DNA of 64,000 nucleotides from assembly GCA_044227505.1 (NCBI GenBank), contig JBGAWP010000005.1, forward strand, positions 47,770-111,769, given 5' to 3'. The notes beneath the pieces are model-generated. The model was not told where the DNA came from and ran no database searches. It was given only the letters and a program-made list of their open reading frames with translations. The first letter of the stretch is position 1; each line of letters starts with the position of its first letter. This DNA comes from UBA7236 sp044227505. GTDB taxonomy: Bacteria > Bacteroidota > Bacteroidia > Chitinophagales > BACL12. Positions 55,944-64,000 of the stretch are shown piece after piece. The position numbers were made by a program, and so were the translations under genes.

Positions 55944-56282
55944 TTATTTAGCTAATTCTTTAATGAGTTCAGAGATTTCAATTAGTCGCTCCTGATTAAG
56001 GGTATAATATATAAACTTTCCGCTGCGTTTGGTTTGCACTACTCCGCTTCTTCTCAAAAGTGCGAGATGTTGTGAAGCAATGGATTGTTCAATTCTCAGT
56101 TTGAGGTAAATTTCTGAGACCGTTAGTTTCGGAGATTCAGTCAGCATTTTAATGATCTGCTGTCTGAGTTTATGATCTACAGACCTGATTACAAGCACTG
56201 TTTTCTTCAGGTTGTTATAATCAAGTTTTATTTCTCCGTTGTTTTCGGAGTTCAGAATTTTAATGGCATGTGTTGCGGGCAT
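55944..56282 (-). CDS. ArsR-type winged-helix regulator, first of a pair
   Basis: 112 aa. Winged helix with KLRQQIIKMLTESPKLTVSE, IEQSIASQHLALLRRSGVVQ and wing TKRSGKFIYYTLN. Compared with its neighbour, the helix-turn-helix and wing are very similar and the N-terminus differs. Lacks metal-site cysteines. It follows tsaB by about 100 bases on the same strand; a separate promoter is likely but not identified. Confidence 0.88.
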   Translation of the reverse strand: MPATHAIKILNSENNGEIKLDYNNLKKTVLVIRSVDHKLRQQIIKMLTESPKLTVSEIYLKLRIEQSIASQHLALLRRSGVVQTKRSGKFIYYTLNQERLIEISELIKELAK

Positions 56283-56384
56283 AAATTCGTTTTAGACTTT
56301 TAATCTACCCCACGAGGCTGACTGGTAATCAAATATACTCCGCATTATGTTAAAAACAAAAAAATATGAGCAGACTGTAGGGAA

Positions 56385-57059
56385 TTATTTTTTGGTGGTG
56401 TAGAATTCTTTGATGTATTCGGGCTCGAAATAGGCAAGATCTTCAAATTTTTCACTTTGGTACCGGGCAAAGGAAAGGTTTGTCATATTGGAGGAAATTT
56501 GTTCATGATCGTTATAAAAAATGGCGTTTTGATGCTCCAGAAAGGGTTTTCCTTTGCTTAAACCACTCCCGAAAAACACAACCTTTGCCTGGTTTAAGTA
56601 TTTTGAAAACCCTGTTTCACCAAAAAGCAAAGGTTGAGGCTGGAAAATAGTCTGGCCCTTTGTGTTATAGATCGCTGTATAAACCTCCAGGCGTCGCGCA
56701 TCTATTAAAGGGCAAAAGAGGGTATCCGGATCTTTATAGAGGCTTAAAAGGGGTTCTGCCATACTTCTGAGCGTATTTACAGCAATTAAGGGTTTATTTA
56801 TTGCATGGCACATTCCTTTAGCTGTAGAAACTCCAATTCTTAATCCTGTATAAGACCCGGGACCGGAGCTTACGGCAATTGCGTCCATGTTATTGAGTTT
56901 ATTACCTGTTTTTTTAAGCGTTTCAATTATTAACGTGGTGAGTTGAGCGATATGATCATTTGCTGTGGTGCTTCTGCTTTCAGCCAAACACGTTCCATCT
57001 TTTGCAATACTTACACTGCAAATTGGAACGGATGTTTCTATATTTAATAAAAGCGCCAT
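56385..57059 (-). CDS. tsaB: tRNA threonylcarbamoyladenosine biosynthesis protein TsaB
   Basis: 224 aa. N-terminal actin-like ASKHA fold: LLNIETSVPICSVSIAKDG, then the highly conserved AVSSGPGSYTGLRIGVSTAKG. Partner of TsaD and TsaE in making t6A37 in tRNAs that read ANN codons. It starts on the base next to the stop of the M28 peptidase gene, so it is co-transcribed with it, though the functions are unrelated. Confidence 0.94.
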   Translation of the reverse strand: MALLLNIETSVPICSVSIAKDGTCLAESRSTTANDHIAQLTTLIIETLKKTGNKLNNMDAIAVSSGPGSYTGLRIGVSTAKGMCHAINKPLIAVNTLRSMAEPLLSLYKDPDTLFCPLIDARRLEVYTAIYNTKGQTIFQPQPLLFGETGFSKYLNQAKVVFFGSGLSKGKPFLEHQNAIFYNDHEQISSNMTNLSFARYQSEKFEDLAYFEPEYIKEFYTTKK

Positions 57060-58721
57060 TTAAAATTGTATAGGAAGTTCCATTTGGACCTCATTTCTCA
57101 AAATTACAACTACTGTTTTATCGCCCTTTTTTAATTTTCCCAATGCCTGCATATAGGCCATCATATCTACAATTTCGTATTCTCCGAGCTTAAGTATAAT
57201 ATCACCTGCCATAATACCTGCTTTTTGCGCAGGTTTTCCATCGCTTACACCATCTATCCGCATTCCTTTTCCCGTATACACATAATCTGGAATTACACCC
57301 ATGGTCACTGTGAAACGCGGAGTATTTTCATTGCTGTCCTCTTTAGTTTTAGTAAAGTTTATTTTACCTAACGAATTTAGGGAATCAATTAATACATACG
57401 TGTAATCTAAAATATTTTTTATTCCGGAATAATTAACTTTTTCCGCATCATCTCCAGGTTTGTGATAATCGCTATGTGAACCTGTAAAAAAATGTAATAC
57501 AGGAATATCCTTTAAATAAAATGATGTTTGATCACTGGGTCCTATTCCTGATTCTGTTGTAACTATTTTAATATCAGCAACATGGATGTTTTTTAATACG
57601 GACCAATTTGTTGAAGACCCCACTCCATTAATAATAATTGTTTTTGTACTGTCCAATCGGCCCACCATATCGAAATTGAGCATATAGTTGGGTGTATAAT
57701 TTTTCATAACATCAGAATTCACAAATGCTTTGCTGCCAAATAATCCCATTTCTTCACCACTGAATGCAATTATTAAATAATTATTGTTTTTAAAGTTGGA
57801 GGATCTTAATAATTCTGCCAATTCAATGATAAGACTAACACCGCTTGCATTATCATCGGCACCGTTGTGAATAGCCGGTTCACCTCTGTATAATGATCCT
57901 TCAATTTCACCATGGCCTAAATGATCGTAATGCGCACCAATAATAATTGTATTGGTTGCACCATTGTCTATCAATCCTGCTATATTATGTCCAATTCTGA
58001 TTTGTTCCAATAATTCTACTGAAATTGTTACCTCACCTCTATAATTAATGAGTGCGGAAATAAGAGAACTTTCAACATAATAAACGGGAATATTTTCAGC
58101 TGCGGTATTTCTCCTGTAATCGGCTACAGGTGATTGATAATTTGAATCAATATTATAAAAAATAACAGCAGCTGCACCATGTGCAATTGCATTTTTAATT
58201 TTGCTGCGTTCGTCGTTGAATTCAATATATTTTGAATGCGGATGTGTTCCATCGGGAGAGGATAATTGCACTAAAACAATTTTACCTCCCGCATCAATAT
58301 TTGCGTAATCATCATAATTATTAACCGGAGCGGTTATTCCGAATTTAACGTCGAGTAAACGAGCAGTAACTTCTCCATTTGCTGACATAGGATGAGGAAA
58401 CGCCATTTTCAGATCAGTCCATTTTTCATCTAATGCTATGAAATTAGCATCACCCGGTTTTTTTCCTGCATGTGCATCAAATGCCTGAAGATAGGTATTT
58501 GCATCACCCGCGGGTTTAAGTCCCATTTTGCGAAACTCTTCCGCAATATAATCAGATGCCAGTTTTTCTCCCGCTGATCCGGTTGCACGCCCTGCTAGTT
58601 TATCATCAGCGAGATATACTACATGTGCTTTAAGTTCTTGTTCTACAACACTTTGTGAAAAACCTTTAATAGTACTCAGTGAACAAATAATAAGTAATAA
58701 GATGGAAATAACTGTTCGCAT
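57060..58721 (-). CDS. Exported M28 aminopeptidase with PA and PDZ domains
   Basis: 553 aa. Signal peptide to about residue 22; PA-like insert; the M28 zinc site in IIIGAHYDHLGHG, HNGADDNASGVSLIIELAEL, FSGEEMGLFGSKAF and HFFTGSHSDYHKPGDD; then a C-terminal PDZ domain (MRIDGVSDGKPAQKAGIMAG, LKKGDKTVVVIL). Probably a periplasmic or secreted di-zinc aminopeptidase. PDZ fusion to M28 is a known arrangement. tsaB follows directly. Confidence 0.92.
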   Translation of the reverse strand: MRTVISILLLIICSLSTIKGFSQSVVEQELKAHVVYLADDKLAGRATGSAGEKLASDYIAEEFRKMGLKPAGDANTYLQAFDAHAGKKPGDANFIALDEKWTDLKMAFPHPMSANGEVTARLLDVKFGITAPVNNYDDYANIDAGGKIVLVQLSSPDGTHPHSKYIEFNDERSKIKNAIAHGAAAVIFYNIDSNYQSPVADYRRNTAAENIPVYYVESSLISALINYRGEVTISVELLEQIRIGHNIAGLIDNGATNTIIIGAHYDHLGHGEIEGSLYRGEPAIHNGADDNASGVSLIIELAELLRSSNFKNNNYLIIAFSGEEMGLFGSKAFVNSDVMKNYTPNYMLNFDMVGRLDSTKTIIINGVGSSTNWSVLKNIHVADIKIVTTESGIGPSDQTSFYLKDIPVLHFFTGSHSDYHKPGDDAEKVNYSGIKNILDYTYVLIDSLNSLGKINFTKTKEDSNENTPRFTVTMGVIPDYVYTGKGMRIDGVSDGKPAQKAGIMAGDIILKLGEYEIVDMMAYMQALGKLKKGDKTVVVILRNEVQMELPIQF

Positions 58722-58776
58722 AACTCTAAAATTTAATGCAAAGTAATTAAAAAAAGGAGAGAGGAGAGAGGAGTAA

Positions 58777-58969
58777 GGAGTTTAAATTTCTTGCGAAATT
58801 TTTGGGGTTTAACATTAGTGAGACCTTCGCTAAGAGCGAAAGCCTCACTTCCTCCGAATTTAATGCAACTCCCACCCTTGGTTTTCCTCATTCCTGATAC
58901 TTAATATCAATTAGGGGTGCGAAATTTTGATGTCATAGGTCGTATGTCATAGGTCGTATGTCATAGGTC
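58777..58969 (+). repeat. 193-bp inverted repeat, copy A
   Basis: Pairs with 61874-62066 in reverse orientation, equal length and one mismatch that I can find (G in TTGGTTTTCC here, A in the other). Internal order: GGAGTTTAAATTTCTTGCG, REP palindrome (58818-58848), CCTCCGAATTTAATGC, CCTGATACTTAATATC, then three GTCATAGGTCGTAT words. Confidence 0.93.
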
Positions 58970-59185
58970 ATGCATCGTATATCCTTTTCCTATGTCCTAA
59001 GTCAACTCCTGTATCCATTGACTTTGGGCTAAGTTCTCGCTCGACCCGATGCCCAGGTTTGGAGGAAAGTCACTAGTGAGACCAACGCTGGGAGCGAGAG
59101 CCTCTCTGGCTCTGGTGTTACGATAATCTTCTATTCGGAGCTGTCTAAATACTATATACTATATACTAACTACTATATACTCTTC
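58970..59185 (+). repeat. Further words and a diverged REP before ctpA
   Basis: Contains CCTATGTCCTAAGTC words, a REP of the GGGAGCGAGAG variant (59076-59107) and an ACTATATACTATATACTAAC array ending next to the ctpA stop codon. No gene. Confidence 0.7.
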
Positions 59186-60871
59186 TCATTTCCCCGGCAA
59201 CAATAATCCCTGATATTTATTAGTATCCTTAATTAATTCGGTTGCTTTCAAAATTTCCTGATCAGATTTAAAGGAAGATTCAATTCTTCCGTCTTCATTA
59301 TAATATCTTGAAGCAATTTCAGTATTTAATTCCTGTTTGATCTCCTCTTTAAATTTAATTAGATCTTTTTCTTTATCGTGATTAATTTTTGATTTTAGCG
59401 AAGCAATATCTGATTGTAAAGATTCATAATAGGTATCATGTTTAGCACTTGCTTCCAAATATTCAAGATCTTTTTCAGTGTCGGTTACATAATCGTATTC
59501 TTTATCACTTAACCAGCTGATAAAATCTTCATAATCTTTTTCTGAGATACTGAAATTTTTTGCATCTGCAATAGTAGGATGTTCAAATTTATATTTCGTT
59601 GCGTATTTAAATATCAGATTTTTTCTGATGAGACTGTAAGTAATGTCCTTATACATTTCTCTTTCCACAGCAACATCAGGATCTATTCCACCGCCGTCAT
59701 AAACTGTTCGTCCGCTTTTTGTTTTGAAGGCAGTTTTAAGTGAATCCGGTAATTTTCCAACACTGCCATCTTCATTTCTATGTGTATAATCCAAAGCCTG
59801 AATACATCTTCCACTCGGAATATAATATTTAGCTGTTGTAAGTTTTAATTTGGTATTAAAAGAAATATCACGTGTAGTTTGAACCAAACCTTTACCATAA
59901 CTTTTTTCTCCGAGAATTATGCCTCTGTCGTAATCCTGTATAGTACCGGCAACAATTTCTGAAGCTGATGCTGAAGAACTGTTGGTAAGAATTATCAATG
60001 GTATTTTACTGTCAATGGGTGCATTTAGAGCATTAAATGTTTTATCCCATTCTTTCACTTTTCCAAGGGTGCTGCATACTTCCAAACCCTTATCAATAAA
60101 GATGTTGGAAACATTCACTGCTTCTCTTAATAAACCACCGGGATTGCCGCGCAGATCAAGAATAACACCTTTCATTTGTGGATCTTGTTTCTTCAATTCC
60201 TTTAATGCATTTCCAACATTTAAACCGGCATCTTCGGTAAATTGCGTTAATATGATATATCCAATTCCCGGTTCGGCGAAACCAAAATAAGGAACATTTG
60301 GCATATCAATATCTTCTCTTGTTACCGCCAATTCAAATGTTTTATCTTCATATGGTCTGTTCACTTTTAATTTAACTGTGGTACCCGGCGATCCTCTTAA
60401 AAGATCACTAATTGCTTCATCATTTTTTGCATCAAGTATTTTTCCGTCAATTTCTAAAATAATATCACCCGGTAATAATCCGGCCTTTTCTGCCGCAAAA
60501 CCTTTAAAACATTCTATCACTGTTGACTTGCCATCTATAGGTCTTATACTTGCACCAATACCACCATAATTTCCGGTAATTTGAAATTTATATCCTTCCA
60601 ATTCTGCTTCAGAAATATAATTTGTATACGGATCCAAACTTTCCAACATTGCATCAATTCCGGTGCGCATTAATTTGTTAGGATCAATATCATCAACATA
60701 ATACGTATTTAATTCTTTATAAACAGAAGTAAATATGTCGATATTTTTGCCGATCTCAAACAGATCGGCGCTTGTGGCTGCAGAGGTAAAAACAAAAACA
60801 GAGGAAATGCTGATCAGCGAAATAATAAATCGCCCTTTTGCTGTTTTAATAAAATAATTTATGCTTTTCAT
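59186..60871 (-). CDS. C-terminal processing peptidase, S41 family
   Basis: 561 aa. N-terminal membrane anchor or signal (about 11-34), PDZ domain (about 90-180; GIGASIRPIDGKSTVIECFK, AEKAGLLPGDIILEIDGK), then the S41 core with LDLRGNPGGLLREAV, catalytic Ser in NSSSASASEIVAGTIQDYDR and Lys in ILGEKSYGKGLVQT. Long charged helical C-terminus (about 440-561). Periplasmic protease acting on C-termini of exported proteins. Upstream on the same strand are yidD, rnpA and rpmH. Confidence 0.93.
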   Translation of the reverse strand: MKSINYFIKTAKGRFIISLISISSVFVFTSAATSADLFEIGKNIDIFTSVYKELNTYYVDDIDPNKLMRTGIDAMLESLDPYTNYISEAELEGYKFQITGNYGGIGASIRPIDGKSTVIECFKGFAAEKAGLLPGDIILEIDGKILDAKNDEAISDLLRGSPGTTVKLKVNRPYEDKTFELAVTREDIDMPNVPYFGFAEPGIGYIILTQFTEDAGLNVGNALKELKKQDPQMKGVILDLRGNPGGLLREAVNVSNIFIDKGLEVCSTLGKVKEWDKTFNALNAPIDSKIPLIILTNSSSASASEIVAGTIQDYDRGIILGEKSYGKGLVQTTRDISFNTKLKLTTAKYYIPSGRCIQALDYTHRNEDGSVGKLPDSLKTAFKTKSGRTVYDGGGIDPDVAVEREMYKDITYSLIRKNLIFKYATKYKFEHPTIADAKNFSISEKDYEDFISWLSDKEYDYVTDTEKDLEYLEASAKHDTYYESLQSDIASLKSKINHDKEKDLIKFKEEIKQELNTEIASRYYNEDGRIESSFKSDQEILKATELIKDTNKYQGLLLPGK

Positions 60872-60915
60872 TTTTCTTTAATTTATAGTAATTATAAACT
60901 TCAAATTAATATTAA

Positions 60916-61167
60916 TTATGGAACAGGATCATGTCCATGTCCACCCCATGGGTGACATCTCCCTATTCTTTTTATCCCAAGCCAACCACCTTTTATTGGG
61001 CCATGTTTTTTAATTGCTTCTATCATATATTGACTGCAGGTTGGTGTATATCTGCATGAATTTGGCAATAAAGGGGAAATAACCCATTGATATATTTTAA
61101 CCGGTAAAATAAATATCCAACCTATTACTTTTCTTATATTCTGCAACACGATATTTGTATCTCTCAC
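60916..61167 (-). CDS. yidD: Membrane protein insertion efficiency factor YidD
   Basis: 83 aa. Family signature VKIYQWVISPLLPNSCRYTP and TCSQYMIEAIKKHG, then WLGIKRIGRCHPWGGHGHDP. Peripheral inner-membrane protein aiding Sec/YidC insertion. Lies 26 bases downstream of rnpA, in the common order rpmH-rnpA-yidD. Confidence 0.96.
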   Translation of the reverse strand: MRDTNIVLQNIRKVIGWIFILPVKIYQWVISPLLPNSCRYTPTCSQYMIEAIKKHGPIKGGWLGIKRIGRCHPWGGHGHDPVP

Positions 61168-61193
61168 GGGATTAATTTTACTAAACGGTTTTT

Positions 61194-61595
61194 TTATCCA
61201 TTATCTGATATTTTTTTGGTTAGCGTGGATAAAGCTACTTTGATTTTATTTTCTGCCTCGTTAAATGTTGTTATTTTTTTTGAAGAAAATATAATAGCGA
61301 GCGCAATTTGTTTGTTTTGAGCCAATAATACTTCATATAAACCTGATCTGTTTTTTCTGTAAGCTTCGCGGATCTGTCTTTTTAGCTTATTGCGATCAAC
61401 AGCTCTGGGAAATCTGCTTTTTGAAACAGAAATAAGGAGTTGGACCGGTGATGTTGTTGGTAGTTCGGTTTGAATGTATACAACAGTATAGGGGTGCTGT
61501 AAAAAACTACGCCCCGCTTTAAAAAGCGAGGCAGTTATATTTTTATTACTAAGCCTTTCCGATTTGCTGAAAGTGGCTCGGCTTATGGAGTTCAG
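61194..61595 (-). CDS. rnpA: Ribonuclease P protein component, without a standard start codon
   Basis: Protein subunit of RNase P. About 133 aa if CTG at 61595 is the start (MNSISRATFSKSERLSNKN). FSKSERL is the usual RnpA beginning; QLLISVSKSRFPRAVDRNKL and KRQIREAYRKN are the conserved RNR region. No ATG, GTG or TTG exists in this frame between the upstream in-frame stop, which lies within rpmH, and the conserved core; CTG (61595) and ATA (61586) are the nearest candidates. A start by coupling to rpmH or a sequencing error are alternatives. Ends 26 bases before yidD. Confidence 0.88.
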   Translation of the reverse strand: MNSISRATFSKSERLSNKNITASLFKAGRSFLQHPYTVVYIQTELPTTSPVQLLISVSKSRFPRAVDRNKLKRQIREAYRKNRSGLYEVLLAQNKQIALAIIFSSKKITTFNEAENKIKVALSTLTKKISDNG

Positions 61596-61623
61596 GTTAA
61601 AGTTACCGGCTTCCTGCTGTTTG

Positions 61624-61782
61624 TTATTTGCCGATATTTCTTTCGTCAGATACAGTCAGTTTTTTGCGGCCTTTACGGCGACGACGTGCAATAATATTAC
61701 GGCCATCTTTGGTTTTCATGCGCTCACGAAATCCATGTTTATTTTTTCTCTTTCTTGTTGAAGGTTGAAACGTCCTTTTCAT
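61624..61782 (-). CDS. rpmH: 50S ribosomal protein L34
   Basis: 52 aa. Reads MKRTFQPSTRKRKNKHGFRE then RMKTKDGRNIIARRRRKGRK and ends in DERNIGK. Complete and of normal length for this phylum. First gene of rpmH-rnpA-yidD; the repeat spacer begins within 80 bases upstream. Confidence 0.98.
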   Translation of the reverse strand: MKRTFQPSTRKRKNKHGFRERMKTKDGRNIIARRRRKGRKKLTVSDERNIGK

Positions 61783-61873
61783 CACTAACTATTTTGGGAG
61801 GACAAAGATATAATTTTATCCACGAAATACACAATATGTCAACAAATAATTTAAAACGGGACCTATGACATAC

Positions 61874-62066
61874 GACCTATGACATACGACCTATGACATA
61901 CGACCTATGACATCAAAATTTCGCACCCCTAATTGATATTAAGTATCAGGAATGAGGAAAATCAAGGGTGGGAGTTGCATTAAATTCGGAGGAAGTGAGG
62001 CTTTCGCTCTTAGCGAAGGTCTCACTAATGTTAAACCCCAAAAATTTCGCAAGAAATTTAAACTCC
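61874..62066 (-). repeat. 193-bp inverted repeat, copy B
   Basis: Reverse complement of 58777-58969 at 192 of 193 positions by my reading. Includes a REP copy at 61995-62025. The two copies bracket ctpA, yidD, rnpA and rpmH in a 2.9-kb interval. A few GTCATAGGTC words continue to 61857. Confidence 0.93.
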
Positions 62067-62185
62067 TTTCTCCTCACTCCTTTCTCCTTTCAAGTATCAG
62101 AAATGCAGAAAACAAAGGGTGGGATTTGCATTAAATTCGGAGGAAGTGAAGCTTTCGCTCTTTGCGAAGGTCTCAATAATGGGAC
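62067..62185 (-). repeat. Second, diverged copy of the composite module
   Basis: Next to copy B in the same orientation, from GGAGAAAGGAGTGAGG words through TTGCATTAAATTCGGAGG to a REP variant (62146-62177) ending GGTCTCAATAATGG. The remaining gap to 62271 is AT-rich with nothing recognised. Confidence 0.7.
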
Positions 62186-62271
62186 ACCATAAAAATTCCT
62201 GAACATATTACTACATAAGGCTATAACAATAATGCATTTACAAAATAACTAATATGTTTTTTAGTGTATTA

Positions 62272-64000
62272 CTACCTTACTAACACAAAATTTCCGGAAT
62301 CTATATATTCTTCACCATTAATAAATCCTGCGGAAACTTGCCAGACATAGGTTCCCATATCCTGTTCTGTTCCTTCAAATTTTCCGTCCCATCCAGAGGA
62401 AGCGTCATAGGTATCCGTTTCAAAGATTACTTCTCCCCAGCGATTAAAAATTTTAAGGTGATAGGTGGTAATATTATAGCCTACACTTTGGAATATATCG
62501 TTAGTTCCATCGCTGTTTGGTGAAAAAGCGTTAGGGAAAAATACCTCAGGAACAAATTCAACAAAAATTGTAATTGTATCAACGGCCACACATCCCTCTG
62601 AATTTACAATTGTAACCGTGTAAGTTGTAGTTGTAGTAGGTGCCACAGTGGTTGACAAACAAGGATCTTCGAGACAAGGAACTTCCGGTTCCCAGGTTGC
62701 AGAAATGATATCGGGCAGGCTTGTTTCAACAGTTATGGTTGCAGTTTGTCCAACAAATATTGTCTGATCATCAGCAGTTGCGTCAGCAGTTAATAATATA
62801 GGTTCTGTTATGGTAAACGGCACGTCGAAAGTGCAGCCGCTTGCATCAGTAATTGTTACCACATAATCGCCGGCAGGCAGATCTGAGAATTCGTCAACTA
62901 TAGTTGATGCTCCGCCATCAAGGCTGAATGAATAAGGAATAGTTCCGCCGGTAGCGACAATATGTACGAAACCATCGGTATAACCATTACATGGATTATT
63001 AATAATATCTTCTGCCGTTCCGCCAAGTACTGCGGGTTCAACGATGGTAAATTCATATGTTCTCTGACAACCACCTGCTTCTGTAACGGTAACCGAATAG
63101 GTTCCTCCATCAAGGCCTGTTAGTTCTGTAACTCCTGTTTCGCCGGTGCTCCACTCATATGTATAGGGTTCGAGTCCTCCTGTTATTGTTATGGATGCAG
63201 ATCCATCACCATCTCCACCACAGGTAATATTGGTTGCAATAAGTTCTACATCGAAGTCGGCTCCGACTTCAACAGTTACATCATCGGTATATTCGGTGCC
63301 ATCACATAAGGTTTGAACAACCGTATAAGTAGTAGTGAATTCAGGTGAAACATCCACTGTTTGTCCTTCCCCAATTAAAACGCCATCTTCATCGTACCAC
63401 GCAACCAAACTTGTATACCATCTCCATGATTCGTCATGTGCTTCCCAGGCAGTTGCATTTCTGTCTTCTACAGTGAAGGCTATCGTTCCGTCTTGATTTT
63501 GTAAACCTTGCGTTGCCACACCTATATCCCAACCCGGGCAAACCATTACATCAGTAAAATGATTATCAATAAAATTGGAAGTCTCGCGTAAAATAATTTG
63601 AAAAGTTCCGATATCATCGGTGCAGGAGAACAGTGGAACTTCATCCCAGGTAATAATTAATTTTCTATCCGGCGCTACGCCTGCATTTTCAAAATGGATA
63701 CAATCGGTACACAAACCAGTGTGCCAGTCGGTCCAGGGACTAAAAATCGCTGTTCTTGGAACATTGCCCGCTGCATCGGGTATTGGTCCGTCAGGTGTCC
63801 AATTAGCAGCCCAACCCGGACCCGGTTCTACAAAACTGATCCAACCGTTGGAACATAAATAGAATTCTGTGTAGGTCTCTCCGAAATAACAAAAGTCGAA
63901 ACCCACATCATAAGGCCCTATATAAGTATCATCCACCATAGTAACTGCTAAACCACCAATGGGTTCGGGTGCATATTCCAGTTCCTGATAGCTGTAGCAG
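62272..64000 (-). CDS. SprB-repeat surface protein with T9SS type B sorting domain (5' end beyond window)
   Basis: At least 575 aa. The frame runs through 64000 without a stop (CYSYQELEYAPEPIGGLAVT precedes the ATG at 63939), so the real start is outside. Visible: a nidogen-like segment (DDTYIGPYDVGFDFCYFGE, PWTDWHTGLC), two or three SprB-type repeats (GDGSASITITGGLEPYTYEW, GGTYSVTVTEAGGC), Ig-like modules, and a C-terminal gliding-motility-associated (type B) sorting domain (VFFPNAFSPNSDGTNDIF, MGTYVWQVSAGFINGEE). Probably a very large surface adhesin; SprB is the gliding adhesin in Flavobacterium, but homology is only at repeat level. Confidence 0.88.
   Translation of the reverse strand, partial: CYSYQELEYAPEPIGGLAVTMVDDTYIGPYDVGFDFCYFGETYTEFYLCSNGWISFVEPGPGWAANWTPDGPIPDAAGNVPRTAIFSPWTDWHTGLCTDCIHFENAGVAPDRKLIITWDEVPLFSCTDDIGTFQIILRETSNFIDNHFTDVMVCPGWDIGVATQGLQNQDGTIAFTVEDRNATAWEAHDESWRWYTSLVAWYDEDGVLIGEGQTVDVSPEFTTTYTVVQTLCDGTEYTDDVTVEVGADFDVELIATNITCGGDGDGSASITITGGLEPYTYEWSTGETGVTELTGLDGGTYSVTVTEAGGCQRTYEFTIVEPAVLGGTAEDIINNPCNGYTDGFVHIVATGGTIPYSFSLDGGASTIVDEFSDLPAGDYVVTITDASGCTFDVPFTITEPILLTADATADDQTIFVGQTATITVETSLPDIISATWEPEVPCLEDPCLSTTVAPTTTTTYTVTIVNSEGCVAVDTITIFVEFVPEVFFPNAFSPNSDGTNDIFQSVGYNITTYHLKIFNRWGEVIFETDTYDASSGWDGKFEGTEQDMGTYVWQVSAGFINGEEYIDSGNFVLVR

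Overview
This window looks like chromosomal DNA from a member of the Bacteroidota, probably a free-living aerobic or microaerobic one. It carries a Bat (aerotolerance) operon, six secreted proteins with type IX secretion (T9SS) C-terminal sorting domains, an asparaginyl-tRNA synthetase with a coiled-coil insertion, TAnnTTTG-type -7 promoter elements and almost no Shine-Dalgarno sequences. The order within the phylum cannot be settled from what is visible. Both window edges cut genes: batA at the left, and a large SprB-repeat surface protein at the right.

Layout. 0-5.4 kb: batA-batE. 5.6-7.8 kb: rpoN and a PAP2-like membrane gene. 7.9-11.8 kb: asnS, a 2-oxoglutarate-type oxygenase and an outer-membrane barrel. 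12.3-17.8 kb: a secreted lysyl-oxidase-like protein and the two subunits of a 2-oxoacid:ferredoxin oxidoreductase. 18.3-26 kb: a frameshifted exported gene, an Asp-box protein, a CotH-kinase surface protein, an AraC regulator and a small membrane protein. 26.2-34.3 kb: purF, a MoxR ATPase, three consecutive parvulin/SurA-like periplasmic folding factors and SlyD. 34.4-48.3 kb: kynurenine-pathway genes (3-hydroxyanthranilate dioxygenase, ACMS decarboxylase, kynureninase, kynurenine 3-monooxygenase) mixed with an SDR, secreted proteins, a PIF1-like helicase and a cytochrome c. 48.6-50.1 kb: an IS110-family element. 50.3-55.2 kb: YceI, a DUF1295 enzyme, a K+ channel, nadD and nadA. 55.6-61.8 kb: two ArsR-type regulators, tsaB, an M28 peptidase, ctpA, yidD, rnpA and rpmH. 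62.3 kb to the edge: the SprB/T9SS type B protein.

The metabolic theme of the right half is tryptophan/kynurenine breakdown next to NAD synthesis. Kmo, KynU and HAAO lead to aminocarboxymuconate semialdehyde. ACMSD diverts this from quinolinate, while NadA supplies quinolinate from aspartate and NadD acts later in NAD synthesis.

The most striking non-coding content is a dense population of extragenic repeats: word-like tandem motifs, an about 80-bp dispersed module, and a palindromic REP-like element of about 31 bp. Many abut or contain the stop codons of neighbouring genes. The IS110 element has inserted exactly into one REP palindrome, with a GA core on both sides. Its 3' non-coding region can fold into two internal loops. 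The first carries segments matching the two REP flanks and the second carries segments matching the element's own ends, which is the layout expected of a bridge RNA. A 193-bp inverted repeat, 192/193 identical by eye, flanks the ctpA-yidD-rnpA-rpmH block.
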